From: Paenibacillus caui
GTDB taxonomy: Bacteria; Bacillota; Bacilli; Paenibacillales; Paenibacillaceae
Assembly (NCBI RefSeq): GCF_019904135.1
Contig: NZ_JAIOGQ010000020.1
Location: 1-64,000 of the forward strand
DNA: 64,000 nucleotides
Direction of reading: 5' to 3'
The notes beneath the pieces are model-generated. The model ran no database searches and was not told the DNA's origin. It saw nothing but the letters and a program-made list of their open reading frames with translations. A program made the position numbers and the translations under genes. The stretch's first letter is position 1; every line of letters begins with the position of its first letter. Shown here piece after piece: positions 54,583 through 62,615 of this stretch.

Positions 54583-55752
54583 TTATCGCTTACAAGCTTT
54601 GCTGTATTTACGCAGAGCATATCCAGAGATGATCTCCTGCTGAATCTGCGAAGTACCTTCGATGATCTCGAGCATCTTCGCCTCGCGGAACAATCGTTCC
54701 GCTGGGTAATCCGAGATGCATCCGTTGCCACCGTGTACCTGCACGCAGTCAGTCGCCACCTTCATTGCCACTTTCGAGGCGAAGTACTTCGCCATTGTCG
54801 TCTCCATGACGGCGTCCTGCGCTTTGTTCTTGCGCATTTCGCCAGCTTTCAGGCACAGGGCACGAGCCGCGTGCGTTTCGGTGGTTGCGTCGGCGATCAG
54901 ACCTTTGATCAATTGGAATTCCGCCAAGCGCTTGCCAAACTGCTTGCGCTGACGAGCGTATGACACCATATGGTCGACCGCCTCTTGAGCGATCGATACA
55001 CCCGCCCACGCGATACTGTAACGTCCGTGATCAAGCGCCGTCGAAACAACGTACTTGAAGCCGCCCCCTTCCTTCCCGACCAAATTCGCGACTGGCACTT
55101 CCACGTTGTCGAACTCAATCATCGCGATGTGCGTTGCTCGTCCAGCGAGCATCCCCTTCAGCGGCCTAGTGGTTACACCAGGGAAATCCCGCTCGACGAG
55201 AAATGCAGAAACCTGCCCCTGATCATTGCCCGCAATCACCACGAACAGATCCGCTTTGTCCCCAAAGGAAATCCACTTTTTGTTGCCGTTCAAGACATAG
55301 GTGTCGCCCACCTTGCGATAGCACGTCTCGACAGACTTTGCATCCGTCCCTACGTTCGGCTCAGACAAAGCAAATGCGGCCAGCGATTCACCTTTTGCCA
55401 TGCGCGGCAACCACAATTCCTTTTGCTCCTCATTGCCCCAGCGGAGCAAGCTCTCACCACACAAGGCCGAATGAACCGTGATCAAAGTGCGAGTTGCGCA
55501 GTCCGCCTTGCCGATCGCCTGCTGGAACAAGCCGTAATACACCGGGTCCAGGCCGAGTCCGCCATACTCCGTCGGGAGGTTGGCGGTCAAGTATCCGCGA
55601 GCCGCCATATCTTGAATCAAATCGTCTGCCAGCACCCCTGCTTCATCAAACTCACGAGCACGCGGACCGATCTGTTCTTCTGCAAACCGTTCCGCTCCTG
55701 CGACGATCTGCGCTTGACGTTCCTCTTGCGTCAGGTCGAGAATGTGGCTCAT
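54583..55752 (-). CDS. Acyl-CoA dehydrogenase-like oxidase for hydroxymalonyl-ACP (FkbI/ZmaE-like)
   Basis: This 389-residue flavoenzyme has the acyl-CoA dehydrogenase fold: N-terminal helices, the FAD-binding middle (FALSEPNVGTDAKS, KKWISFGDKAD) and the C-terminal helices (QVHGGNGCISDYPAERLFRE, EGTSQIQQE). In FK520 and zwittermicin this type oxidises the carrier-bound C3 unit on the way to methoxy- or hydroxymalonyl-ACP. The flanking genes (ACP, FkbH, 3-hydroxyacyl-CoA dehydrogenase) complete that set, so the assignment rests on both sequence and context. Start ATG 55752 lies 5 bases past the ACP stop with AAAGGTTGG before it; a longer frame reaches back to 55836 but would overlap the ACP gene without a better ribosome site. 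Confidence 0.88.
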   Translation of the reverse strand: MSHILDLTQEERQAQIVAGAERFAEEQIGPRAREFDEAGVLADDLIQDMAARGYLTANLPTEYGGLGLDPVYYGLFQQAIGKADCATRTLITVHSALCGESLLRWGNEEQKELWLPRMAKGESLAAFALSEPNVGTDAKSVETCYRKVGDTYVLNGNKKWISFGDKADLFVVIAGNDQGQVSAFLVERDFPGVTTRPLKGMLAGRATHIAMIEFDNVEVPVANLVGKEGGGFKYVVSTALDHGRYSIAWAGVSIAQEAVDHMVSYARQRKQFGKRLAEFQLIKGLIADATTETHAARALCLKAGEMRKNKAQDAVMETTMAKYFASKVAMKVATDCVQVHGGNGCISDYPAERLFREAKMLEIIEGTSQIQQEIISGYALRKYSKACKR

Positions 55753-55756
55753 CGGA

Positions 55757-56002
55757 TTATCCAACCTTTCTGTTGACCAGTGCTGAGATGTTGTTGACGG
55801 TGGAAAAGTTTTTGATATCAAGGTCGTCGTTGTCAACGGTCACGCTGAACTCCGACTCGATGTATTCCAGCAATTGCATCGCAAACAACGAGTTCACAAA
55901 CCCCATTTCGAAAATGTTGTCGTCGTCTTCGAATTTTGCTTCATCTTCAAATACGACCAGTTGGGATTCAATAAACGAACGAATTTTTTGGTTGAGTTCC
56001 AT
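55757..56002 (-). CDS. Acyl carrier protein for the hydroxymalonyl unit (FkbJ/ZmaD-like)
   Basis: This acidic carrier protein of about 81 residues starts MELNQKIRSFIESQ. Phosphopantetheine would attach to the Ser of MGFVNSLFAMQLL (near residue 40). It should hold the glycerate-derived C3 unit while FkbH, the dehydrogenase and the flavoenzyme act on it, then deliver it to an acyltransferase. ATG 56002 is preferred because TAAGGAGC is about 9 bases before it; this makes it overlap the FkbH gene by 35 bases, implying coupled translation. A longer frame from 56044 exists. Confidence 0.85.
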   Translation of the reverse strand: MELNQKIRSFIESQLVVFEDEAKFEDDDNIFEMGFVNSLFAMQLLEYIESEFSVTVDNDDLDIKNFSTVNNISALVNRKVG

Positions 56003-57071
56003 CTGTATAACGCTCCTTAGCCGATGTATTTTGTTCACGGACATTGACTTCGATATAAGGTGGGAATGGCTGAATGGTGCTCAAGTCGTTCTCAAACAAA
56101 ATGTTGCCTTGCCCGTCGTTTTCGATTTCTTTGAAGTTGGCGAAACGGTAGGTCACGTACATCATTCGGTTGCGATCCGTCTGCTTAAAGTCAGCGAGCA
56201 GTTTTTTGCCATCCTGCTTCGCTTGCTGCATAATGTGTGACATCAAGACCGTTCCCACACCTCGCGACATCACGCGGCAGGACATCAACATTAGTTGGAG
56301 ATGCCAGTGCGTTTCCGTCAGTTCAATCAGTGCAAGACCGATCTTACCGTAGGAACCGTAGCGGTCCGTCAACTCACAAACCAGTAGGCGGTGTCGATCC
56401 GAATGACGGAACGCGTTCAGTTCGTCAAAGTCGAACGTTCGCCCTGTCGAATTCAGCTGGTTGGTGCGCTGGGTCAACTCCTCAGCACGCTTCAGGTCTT
56501 CCTCTTCGCAATCCGAGATGGTGAACGACATCTGCAGGGAAGCCAAGAACTGCTCCTTTGGTCCTTGGTACTCCTCTTCCTCTTGGTTGCGCTGCATGTC
56601 TTCGAGATACATGAGGCGACGGCGTTTCGAATCTTCCGTGATGAACTTCGGAGTCAGTCGTGGATGAGCAGGCAGTTCCGCATACTCCAGAGCGTCCACA
56701 CAGAACACCTCCGAGTACACGCTTGCCACTTCATCGCGCTCAAAGCTTTGATCGTCCACAAAAACGAACGTGTCAATCCCGATGTTCAGTTTCTCACGAA
56801 TCGTCGCAATCGACTGTGACTTCGCGTTCCAATGAATCTGTGGGTAGAGAAAATGGTGGTCGATGCCAAATTCCTGCAACTTACGCATCGCGTCGTCATA
56901 GTTGTTTTTGCTGGCAATGGATTGCAGGATGCCTCGGGAGTCGAGCAATTCGAGAATCTCCACAATGCCTTCCTTCAAACTTACGTTTTCCGACTCCAAC
57001 AAAACACCATCCCAAATCGTATGGTCCAGATCCCAGACTACACACTTAATTTCTTTACCTTTCGAACTCAC
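55968..57071 (-). CDS. FkbH-type glyceryl transferase/phosphatase (hydroxymalonyl-ACP pathway)
   Basis: This 367-residue protein belongs to HAD superfamily subfamily IIIC. The HAD motif is DLDHTIWDG (about 14-22), followed by ASKNNYDDA, FVFVDDQSFERDEV (about 103-116), and a C-terminal GNAT-like half (LTQRTNQLNSTGR, YGSYGKIGLALIE). FkbH enzymes take 1,3-bisphosphoglycerate and load glyceryl onto an ACP, removing both phosphates. It starts at GTG 57071, 8 bases after AAGGGG and 5 bases past the dehydrogenase stop. It is distinct from the FkbH domain inside NRPS-A: this one lacks the N-terminal domain, so the cluster has two separate glyceryl-loading devices. Confidence 0.9.
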   Translation of the reverse strand: MSSKGKEIKCVVWDLDHTIWDGVLLESENVSLKEGIVEILELLDSRGILQSIASKNNYDDAMRKLQEFGIDHHFLYPQIHWNAKSQSIATIREKLNIGIDTFVFVDDQSFERDEVASVYSEVFCVDALEYAELPAHPRLTPKFITEDSKRRRLMYLEDMQRNQEEEEYQGPKEQFLASLQMSFTISDCEEEDLKRAEELTQRTNQLNSTGRTFDFDELNAFRHSDRHRLLVCELTDRYGSYGKIGLALIELTETHWHLQLMLMSCRVMSRGVGTVLMSHIMQQAKQDGKKLLADFKQTDRNRMMYVTYRFANFKEIENDGQGNILFENDLSTIQPFPPYIEVNVREQNTSAKERYTDGTQPKNSFVY

Positions 57072-57076
57072 CGGAA

Positions 57077-57937
57077 TTACCCCTTCCGTGTATATTCAAA
57101 GAATCCCATCCCCGACTTGCGACCCAACAAACCTGCGTCCACCATCTTGACCAGCAGTGGAGCCGGGCGGAATTTCGGATCGTTGAACTGATCATACAGG
57201 GTGTACAGAGAATTCAGAATCGTGTCCAGACCAATCAGGTCACCAGTCGCCAATGGCCCCATTTTATGCCCAAAGCCCATCCGGAAGATCTTATCAACGT
57301 CTTGTGGCTTCGATACTCCGTCTTGAACCGCCCAGATGCACTCATTGATCGTCAGCATCAGAACACGGTTGGTCACAAAGCCAGGGAAATCATTTACAAC
57401 GACAGGTGTTTTTCTGCAAGATTGCAAAAACTCCTCAGCCACCGCCACCGTTTCATTGGATGTGTGCATACCGCGGATGACCTCAACCATCTCTTTCAAT
57501 GGCACTGGATTCATAAAATGCATCCCGATGACAAGTTCTGGGCGTGGCAACAGTGCTGCCACCTTCGTAATCGAAATGCAGGACGTATTGACCGCGTAAT
57601 AGACATCCTCACGGCATACCTCACGCAATTCGGAATACACTTGCTTCTTCGTGTCCCAATGTTCCGTCACATTTTCGATGACATAATCGACCTCTTCAAA
57701 TCCTTCGTAAGTGGTCGTGAAAACGATGCGAGACAACAACTCGTCCACTGTCAGAGCCTTCAAGTGCTTTTGTGTCAGCTGATACACCCGAAATTCTTTA
57801 CGAATCTTTTCCTTCGCCCGAAGAATTACATCTTCATGAAGATCCTTCAAGATTACTTTATATCCATAACCTGCGAGATCAAGTGCAATGTCTGTGCCCA
57901 TGATGCCTGCTCCAATAACTCCAAACGTTTGAATCAT
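57077..57937 (-). CDS. 3-hydroxyacyl-CoA dehydrogenase-like enzyme (FkbK/ZmaG-like)
   Basis: This 286-residue protein has the NAD-binding GxGxxG (VIGAGIMGTDIA, about 6-17) and the catalytic region HFMNPVPL (about 140-147), and ends MGFFEYTRKG as its family does. Beta-hydroxybutyryl-CoA dehydrogenases of this size in antibiotic clusters oxidise glyceryl-ACP, giving the semialdehyde that is then oxidised to hydroxymalonyl-ACP. It heads the four-gene set with GGAGGG 8 bases before the ATG. The GC content rises clearly from this gene onward, so it probably marks the true border of the transferred core. Confidence 0.9.
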   Translation of the reverse strand: MIQTFGVIGAGIMGTDIALDLAGYGYKVILKDLHEDVILRAKEKIRKEFRVYQLTQKHLKALTVDELLSRIVFTTTYEGFEEVDYVIENVTEHWDTKKQVYSELREVCREDVYYAVNTSCISITKVAALLPRPELVIGMHFMNPVPLKEMVEVIRGMHTSNETVAVAEEFLQSCRKTPVVVNDFPGFVTNRVLMLTINECIWAVQDGVSKPQDVDKIFRMGFGHKMGPLATGDLIGLDTILNSLYTLYDQFNDPKFRPAPLLVKMVDAGLLGRKSGMGFFEYTRKG

Positions 57938-57985
57938 TCCGCTATCCCTCCAAAAATCAAAATCAATTCATTAAGATCTCTCCGG

Positions 57986-58014
57986 TATATACAATGGTTT
58001 CGCATTTATTGGAA
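57986..58014 (-). promoter_or_regulatory. Candidate promoter for the main biosynthetic operon
   Basis: On the minus strand TTCCAA (58014-58009), a 17-base spacer and TATATA (57991-57986) precede the hydroxyacyl-CoA dehydrogenase. The -35 match is poor. Just upstream the sequence GATCA or GATCT occurs several times (about 58025-58100), possibly as regulator sites. The position at the AT/GC composition border makes a promoter here plausible. Confidence 0.35.
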
Positions 58015-58092
58015 TTACAGCTTGATCATTATTCAGCAAAATAAGTGGAATTAAGGAAATTTGATCAGAACTTGATCTAATATATGTTGAGA

Positions 58093-59250
58093 TCATATTA
58101 AACTCCAATTTAATTTAAGATCATTTTTATTACCCAGAACTATACTTTCAGACCTGACCGTATTGTGATAAATTTGATCCAACAGTTCAGACAGAAGGGC
58201 TGACTCTATCTTTGGAAATTCCTCCACTTCCCGCATTACTCTATGAATGATTTGCTGGTCGTGGTTAATGTCATATTTCAGTATTAAATTCCTGATAATT
58301 AAGCATTTTTTTTCTAATTCCAAATACTCTTCATATATACTTTTTTTATTAATGATCCCCCTACCCTCCATATATTTGATTCTCACTGCCATAAGCTTTT
58401 TTTGTTCCCAAAGTACGTGGAAAAGCCTTATGTCATTCTTTGCCGTCCCTTCCAAAAGCATTAGGAGGTATTTCGGAATTTCTTCATAGATTTTTATACC
58501 GAGTGTCAGGCCGCCTGCCCAAGTTTGACTTTGATCATCACGAATTCGAGTATCTCTGCCCGCTAAATAGTCTTTTAATGAATCTGTAACTCTAAGAAGA
58601 TCAAACGAAAAATTCGTTTCGGTGATCGGCCTGAGCAACAGCACTTTTTCATAATAATCCGTATTAAACAATGCAAGATGGTTATAAGCTTCTTCAAATT
58701 CTTTATAAGAGCATCTTTTAAATTCATACTTTCCATCGAAATTGTCTGCTACTTCAAAGGTTTCTTGAACGCGATTAAAACCATATATAAGCAATTCATG
58801 AGCATAATCACTTTGTTTATAGCTGGACTTTGAGACAGAAAGAAACTTGTGATTTACCTTCATTTGAATGTAGTAGCCAGAGCTTATGGTTTGTTCTACA
58901 AAAGAAATAATGTTGAAGTTATATAGATTATGAATAACATCTTTGTTTATGATCTGAACATCAATTAAAGGGCAGCAATACGGGACCCAAGATATCCATG
59001 GCTGGAAAAAATCAACCTTTAATGTATCGGGCTCAAAATGGCACGAAAGCTGAATGAAATTACTTAACATCCATGGGGTGTAATCAGCTTCAGATGCAGA
59101 AATAATCGAAAGAGCATTAGCATAATAAGGGTAACATGTCAGATCCGGATATTTTACTGGCAGTATTTTTTCAACTATCAAGAGCAAAACCACCATTTCA
59201 AATTTTATATTGATTATTGTAATTGTAGTTTTAACCATCCAATTCTTCAC
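58093..59250 (-). CDS. Unrecognised NRPS-associated protein, possibly BtrH-like
   Basis: This protein of up to 385 residues has no domain I can name with confidence. Near residue 35 it has KYPDLTCYPYYANALSIISA; a Cys before a YANAL segment at the N-terminus recalls the papain-like butirosin protein BtrH (acyl-to-amine transfer) and similar NRPS-neighbour proteins. The rest is mixed alpha/beta and AT-rich, with no signal peptide. The start is unsure: GTG 59250, ATG 59238 and ATG 59196 are all possible and none has a strong ribosome site; the last best fits the Cys motif position. It shares the low GC of the thioesterase gene, unlike the core. Confidence 0.5.
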   Translation of the reverse strand: MKNWMVKTTITIINIKFEMVVLLLIVEKILPVKYPDLTCYPYYANALSIISASEADYTPWMLSNFIQLSCHFEPDTLKVDFFQPWISWVPYCCPLIDVQIINKDVIHNLYNFNIISFVEQTISSGYYIQMKVNHKFLSVSKSSYKQSDYAHELLIYGFNRVQETFEVADNFDGKYEFKRCSYKEFEEAYNHLALFNTDYYEKVLLLRPITETNFSFDLLRVTDSLKDYLAGRDTRIRDDQSQTWAGGLTLGIKIYEEIPKYLLMLLEGTAKNDIRLFHVLWEQKKLMAVRIKYMEGRGIINKKSIYEEYLELEKKCLIIRNLILKYDINHDQQIIHRVMREVEEFPKIESALLSELLDQIYHNTVRSESIVLGNKNDLKLNWSLI

Positions 59251-59374
59251 TTAATGGAAACAATTACAAAATATCACACATATAATGGAAAAAACTTCAA
59301 GAATTATTACAAAAAATATTTCAATATTCTCTGGGTTCGTATCCCAAATTTCTGTTTGAGTTTCCCAAAGACGG

Positions 59375-59449
59375 TTAATTCTCTCCAGTTACCCTAGCGC
59401 ATTCTGAAATATCTTTTTTAGTGGCTTCAACTGGTATATTGCTATTCAT
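59375..59449 (-). CDS. 24-residue mini-ORF with a strong ribosome site
   Basis: A perfect GGGAGGT lies 5 bases before ATG 59449, giving the peptide MNSNIPVEATKKDISECARV plus TGEN and then a stop. It starts 18 bases after the thioesterase stop. It could be a leader peptide for the gene downstream, a small precursor peptide, or a frameshifted relic: moving one frame near the end extends it by about 27 residues (NWRELTVFGKLKQKFG and onward), which looks protein-like. I do not recognise either version. Confidence 0.35.
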   Translation of the reverse strand: MNSNIPVEATKKDISECARVTGEN

Positions 59450-59466
59450 AGTTTACCTCCCGCGTG

Positions 59467-60171
59467 TTAATAGACTTCCGTCAAAATCTTGTTAATATAA
59501 CCGACTACATCTTGAATCTGATCCTTCAAAAAAAAATGTCCACCGTTAAATGTATTCAAATGACAGGAATGTGATGTGTAGCTTTTCCATGATTCTATGT
59601 CTTCTTGTGTAACATCTGGATCCTCTCGGCCTGCCAAAACCGAAATATCAAAATCATACTGAGAATGATCGACATGAATATAGGTATCAATAAGATGAAA
59701 ATCGGCTCTAAAAATCGCGAGGTACATTTCTGCCATTTCAGGTACTTCAAATAATTCCTTTGGTGTCCCTCCGAATCGTAAAATTCTTTGGATAAGTTCA
59801 TCATCCGACTGATATTCTTTTAGGGACTCCTTACGAATGTGAGGAGGAAATCTTCCTGAGAAAAATAGATGCTCAGGAGGCGGCCCTCCTTTATGCCTTA
59901 TCCGCTCGATCAAAGCGTAGACGAGCAACGCTCCCATACTGTGGCCAAACATTACATATGGCCCTTCCTCCAATAAGGGGTAAACCTGCTCATAAATATC
60001 GTCAATTGCCTCTTTAAAATCAGTATAAAACGGTATTCTGCACCGTGCGCCGCGGCCGGCCAATTCGACAGAATGGAGCTTGATAGCCGGATGCAAATAA
60101 CGTTTCCATGGAAAATATGCGATTGAAGAGCCTCCGGCAAATGGAAAGCAGAATAAATTTACAGATTTCAT
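59467..60171 (-). CDS. Type II thioesterase (NRPS/PKS editing)
   Basis: This 234-residue alpha/beta hydrolase has the type II thioesterase marks: LFCFPFAGGSS at the start, the nucleophile elbow GHSMGA (Ser near 76), the acid in REDPDVT, and the His in GGHFFL near 212. These enzymes remove stalled or wrongly primed acyl groups from carrier proteins. It is the only thioesterase of any kind in the window, so it might also take part in release. GAGGTG lies 5 bases before the ATG. It is AT-rich and lies next to the remains of another NRPS gene (60195-60445), so it may originally have belonged to that system. Confidence 0.88.
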   Translation of the reverse strand: MKSVNLFCFPFAGGSSIAYFPWKRYLHPAIKLHSVELAGRGARCRIPFYTDFKEAIDDIYEQVYPLLEEGPYVMFGHSMGALLVYALIERIRHKGGPPPEHLFFSGRFPPHIRKESLKEYQSDDELIQRILRFGGTPKELFEVPEMAEMYLAIFRADFHLIDTYIHVDHSQYDFDISVLAGREDPDVTQEDIESWKSYTSHSCHLNTFNGGHFFLKDQIQDVVGYINKILTEVY

Positions 60172-60194
60172 ATGTGCACCTCAATCGAGCAATT

Positions 60195-60445
60195 CTAATC
60201 AAAAAGCGCTTCCAATTCTCTGTTGGAGAGAGGTTGCATCAAAATCATCGGCTGTACTCCAGACAATAGCTCGTAATTTGCCGCAAATTACCGGTTACGT
60301 CGAATAACAGCCGCTCGGCTAATTCCGATTGAACGCAATTCTCGCTGAATGTTAAGGATCTTTGTAGTCTCCCCTTCTTGATTGGGTATCGCCAAGAAGT
60401 TTGTGTAACTAGGTGGATATTATCAACGGGATAGAGAATGTACAT
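60195..60445 (-). pseudogene. C-terminal remnant of an NRPS epimerization domain
   Basis: One frame reads SLTFSENCVQSELAERLLFD, then VTGNLRQITSYCLEYSR and stop, like the last strands of an E domain (compare LDLLAF...SLTIAVMYSR in NRPS-C). Right after it come DFDATSL in one frame and SNRELEALFD-stop in another. Together they mirror the tail of NRPS-C, SDFDTISLSDDELDNLFD. A deletion between the YSR and DFD parts and a dinucleotide slip in the TCTCTC run explain the broken frames. An NRPS gene therefore once ended just before the type II thioesterase and has been lost. Confidence 0.5.
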
Positions 60446-60963
60446 GGGGTCTGAATATTCATATTTTTACGATAGAGTTAAGGCGTTTCTATTGAACAAG
60501 GCCCTTATGGTTGAATAGAGATTTACTTCGCTTTCATTCCAGATATTTCATGTATTCAATATTACCATATAATGCAATTATATAAAAGCTATAGTAATTA
60601 GCCCTATTTTTATGTCAATATAAGACATTTTACCGGGATAATCGATTCCTATTAAAAAAGCTATCAATATTATAGTATGCAACGATTATTTTCCCCAAAC
60701 GATACTGTTAGTTTGCACCTACTTTTGCTTCACTCGAACGTTATGCACCCACTATTATTTCAATGGGACAAAATTGTCCAGTGACAACAAGTTTACCCCA
60801 TTTCTTATATGATTTAGTTTGCAATCCGCCCTATATTAATGAAATTGAAGTGATTTTGCCAAGTTTCTTTTTGTACAGATAAACTTGTTGTCACACAATC
60901 ATAGGTTTAGTCTCTTCCTACTGTTAAATATGGTGTGAAATCTTCGGAATTCAAGAGTTTACA
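60446..60963. other. AT-rich non-coding region with an inverted-repeat element
   Basis: No gene is recognisable. The stretch contains the 15-bp inverted repeat listed separately (60781-60894) and a GGACAA-AA-TTGTCC palindrome at 60766-60779 beside it. It separates the NRPS remnant from the recombinase remnant. Confidence 0.4.
60781..60894. repeat. Perfect 15-bp inverted repeat flanking 84 bases (MITE-like)
   Basis: GTGACAACAAGTTTA (60781-60795) and TAAACTTGTTGTCAC (60880-60894) match perfectly in inverse orientation. The 84 bases between them have no coding potential. The size and layout suggest a miniature inverted-repeat element or a recombination site; no target duplication is obvious. 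Confidence 0.6.
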
Positions 60964-61177
60964 TCACTTATCCATATTATTAACTGCTTTTCTCATTTCA
61001 TCATCAGATAGATGGGTATAAAATCATAGGGACGTTATTGTTTTCTAGATGATAACGAGTCGCAAACGAATGCCTCAAGGAATGCACCGTCAAGGCCGGT
61101 TTTCCAAATGCAGTTGCGTATTTTTCTACCAGCTTCTCAATAGATCGTGGTGTTAGACGTCTGGAGGACAAGAACAT
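60964..61177 (-). pseudogene. XerS-like tyrosine recombinase, C-terminal remnant
   Basis: The minus strand encodes LTPRSIEKLVEKYATAFGKP, then LTVHSLRHSFATRYHLENNN, which holds the HxLRH catalytic box of tyrosine recombinases. The frame stops shortly after at ILYPSI. In a shifted frame THLSDDEMRKAVNNMDK-stop gives the family's usual end. The segment between, with the last His and approach to the Tyr, is deleted. The N-terminal half is also absent. Confidence 0.65.
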
Positions 61178-61301
61178 ATATCGTTAACCAATCAAATTTA
61201 CAATGCTTTCCTGTTCTTAAAATTAAAAGCCGCCTGAGGTTAATCAGCGATGAGGAACGGTACGGCTTCCGGGAAAGTACTTCGGTTCAATGATAATCCT
61301 C
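61178..61301. other. Spacer without a recognised gene
   Basis: Short non-coding stretch between two gene remnants; nothing distinctive seen. Confidence 0.3.
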
Positions 61302-61515
61302 TTATTGCCCGAATTTATCCAGACGCACTTCTACAGGTTTCTTATAGGTAGCGAGCTTTTCACCACCAGCATCGATACTGCCTAGCTTGATCAGACCCGA
61401 TGAATATCGAAAATCCCGATAAAAAATAGCCAAATTACCCCAAGGAGCATAGTACGTTATATATGGAATGAGATAAAGTTCTTGTCTTTTGGTTTTGACA
61501 ACAACCTTATCCCAT
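61302..61515 (-). pseudogene. Cyclophilin-like-fold protein, C-terminal remnant
   Basis: An open minus-strand frame without a usable start codon reads ELYLIPYITYYAPWGNLAIF, then YSSGLIKLGSIDAGGEKLAT and VEVRLDKFGQ-stop. The order Y-APWGN-AIFY followed by LGSID resembles small cyclophilin-like-fold proteins of Bacillota (compare GDLMLYG...FYESF...LGHIED). The 5' half is missing: the frame runs into the terminator of the next gene at 61521. Confidence 0.4.
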
Positions 61516-61520
61516 AAAAC

Positions 61521-61543
61521 AAAAAAGCCGCGATTTTCGCGGC
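61521..61543 (-). terminator. Rho-independent terminator of the helveticin-like gene
   Basis: On the minus strand GCCGCGA, a 3-base loop, TCGCGGC and six T residues follow the stop codon of the gene at 61576 by about 30 bases. Confidence 0.85.
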
Positions 61544-61575
61544 ATTAAAATCTTGCTAACGGACCAGTTTAGCAG

Positions 61576-62568
61576 TTATTCAAATCTGCTATCGGGAACG
61601 TAATAAACTTTCTGCGTATTTTGTTTGTTTACTGGGTCTGTAACTATAGTAAAATAAACGTTACCGTTTTTTGTCTGTACTCCCTCGATTTCATGGTTTC
61701 CCACATTTGTAATCTTCACAAGGGTTTTGTATGCTCCTGTGTTTGACATCATAGCAATCTGTGGAGTTTCACCTTCTGCACCGCCTGATGTATATATTTC
61801 CGTATTACCGAGCAGATCAACTCCCTGGAATGATCCGTTCGGTCTGACTATAGCACTTCCCGACTGGGTAAAGCTCGTAACGCAGGCGCTTACCGCCGCC
61901 GCACTGTCCAAACGTACCTGTTCATTGCTGTCAAGAAGCTTATTCAATGCTACCGTGTCATAAATTGACCAAGTTACGGTTCCTTCTGCAGTTTGTACGC
62001 GGAAAATGGTATAGGTACTGTTACCGCCGCCATCAACACGGTATGTCTCACCTAATCTTGTACCGGACTTATTAGCGTAATTCATATAGGTGAACCGATG
62101 AAGATCCGTATAATCAACTGTCGTTCCGGGCGAGTATTGAAGTCTTGCTACCTGGAGCGACCAGTAATACGTTGTTGAAGGATCTGCTTTTGCGCTGAAA
62201 TAAAAGTAATTTGTGCCATTATATCCGTACATATCCAGGGTTTGTCCATGGCCGGAATTGGTGATGGTCATTTCATCAACGTATGTGGCGTCACTTCCGT
62301 TTATGAGCAATCTTGAAAGATAGACTGTTCCCCCAGCCCGCTGAGTTACGTAAAGATACTTATCAGCGATGTAAGCTTTCTGAACAGCCCGGTTGTGATT
62401 AAGTCCTTTGAGATTGTATGCGAGTGTTGCCGAAGTGCTTACAGTTTTCTGAGGAGTAGCCGCAAATACGGGCAAAACAGACATTCCGAACATAAGGATT
62501 GCGACAACAACAGATGTGAGTATTTTTAATTGCTTTTTAATAAGGTTCAACGCTTGAACTTGAAACAT
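61576..62568 (-). CDS. Secreted helveticin-J-family (class III bacteriocin-like) protein
   Basis: This 330-residue protein has a signal peptide: Lys residues, then ILTSVVVAILMFGMSVLP and a cleavage site near VFA-ATP (residues 35-37). The mature part carries the order known from helveticin J of Lactobacillus: LKGLNHNRAVQKAYIADKYL, YLSRLLING, TITNSGHGQTLDMYGYNG, and QVARLQYSPG. Helveticins are large heat-labile bacteriocins proposed to act on membranes of related bacteria. ATG follows GGAGGT at 6 bases. It stands alone with its own promoter and terminator; no immunity or export gene is beside it, which fits Sec export but leaves its toxicity untested. Confidence 0.8.
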   Translation of the reverse strand: MFQVQALNLIKKQLKILTSVVVAILMFGMSVLPVFAATPQKTVSTSATLAYNLKGLNHNRAVQKAYIADKYLYVTQRAGGTVYLSRLLINGSDATYVDEMTITNSGHGQTLDMYGYNGTNYFYFSAKADPSTTYYWSLQVARLQYSPGTTVDYTDLHRFTYMNYANKSGTRLGETYRVDGGGNSTYTIFRVQTAEGTVTWSIYDTVALNKLLDSNEQVRLDSAAAVSACVTSFTQSGSAIVRPNGSFQGVDLLGNTEIYTSGGAEGETPQIAMMSNTGAYKTLVKITNVGNHEIEGVQTKNGNVYFTIVTDPVNKQNTQKVYYVPDSRFE

Positions 62569-62615
62569 ACGGATACCTCCATTAAAAATGATAATATATA
62601 CTAAATCTCCCCCAC

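Noticed and set aside
54564..54731. Longer start for NRPS-A at 54731
   Set aside because: It would overlap the acyl-CoA dehydrogenase gene by about 150 bases and add a non-homologous Arg/Ser-rich leader; ATG 54563 has AAGGGGAGG at the right distance and starts at the C domain.
59251..59374. Promoter in the leader of the BtrH-like gene (TTGAAG, 18 bases, TGATAT)
   Set aside because: Possible, but such matches are expected by chance in DNA this AT-rich, and the start codon of the gene itself is unsure.
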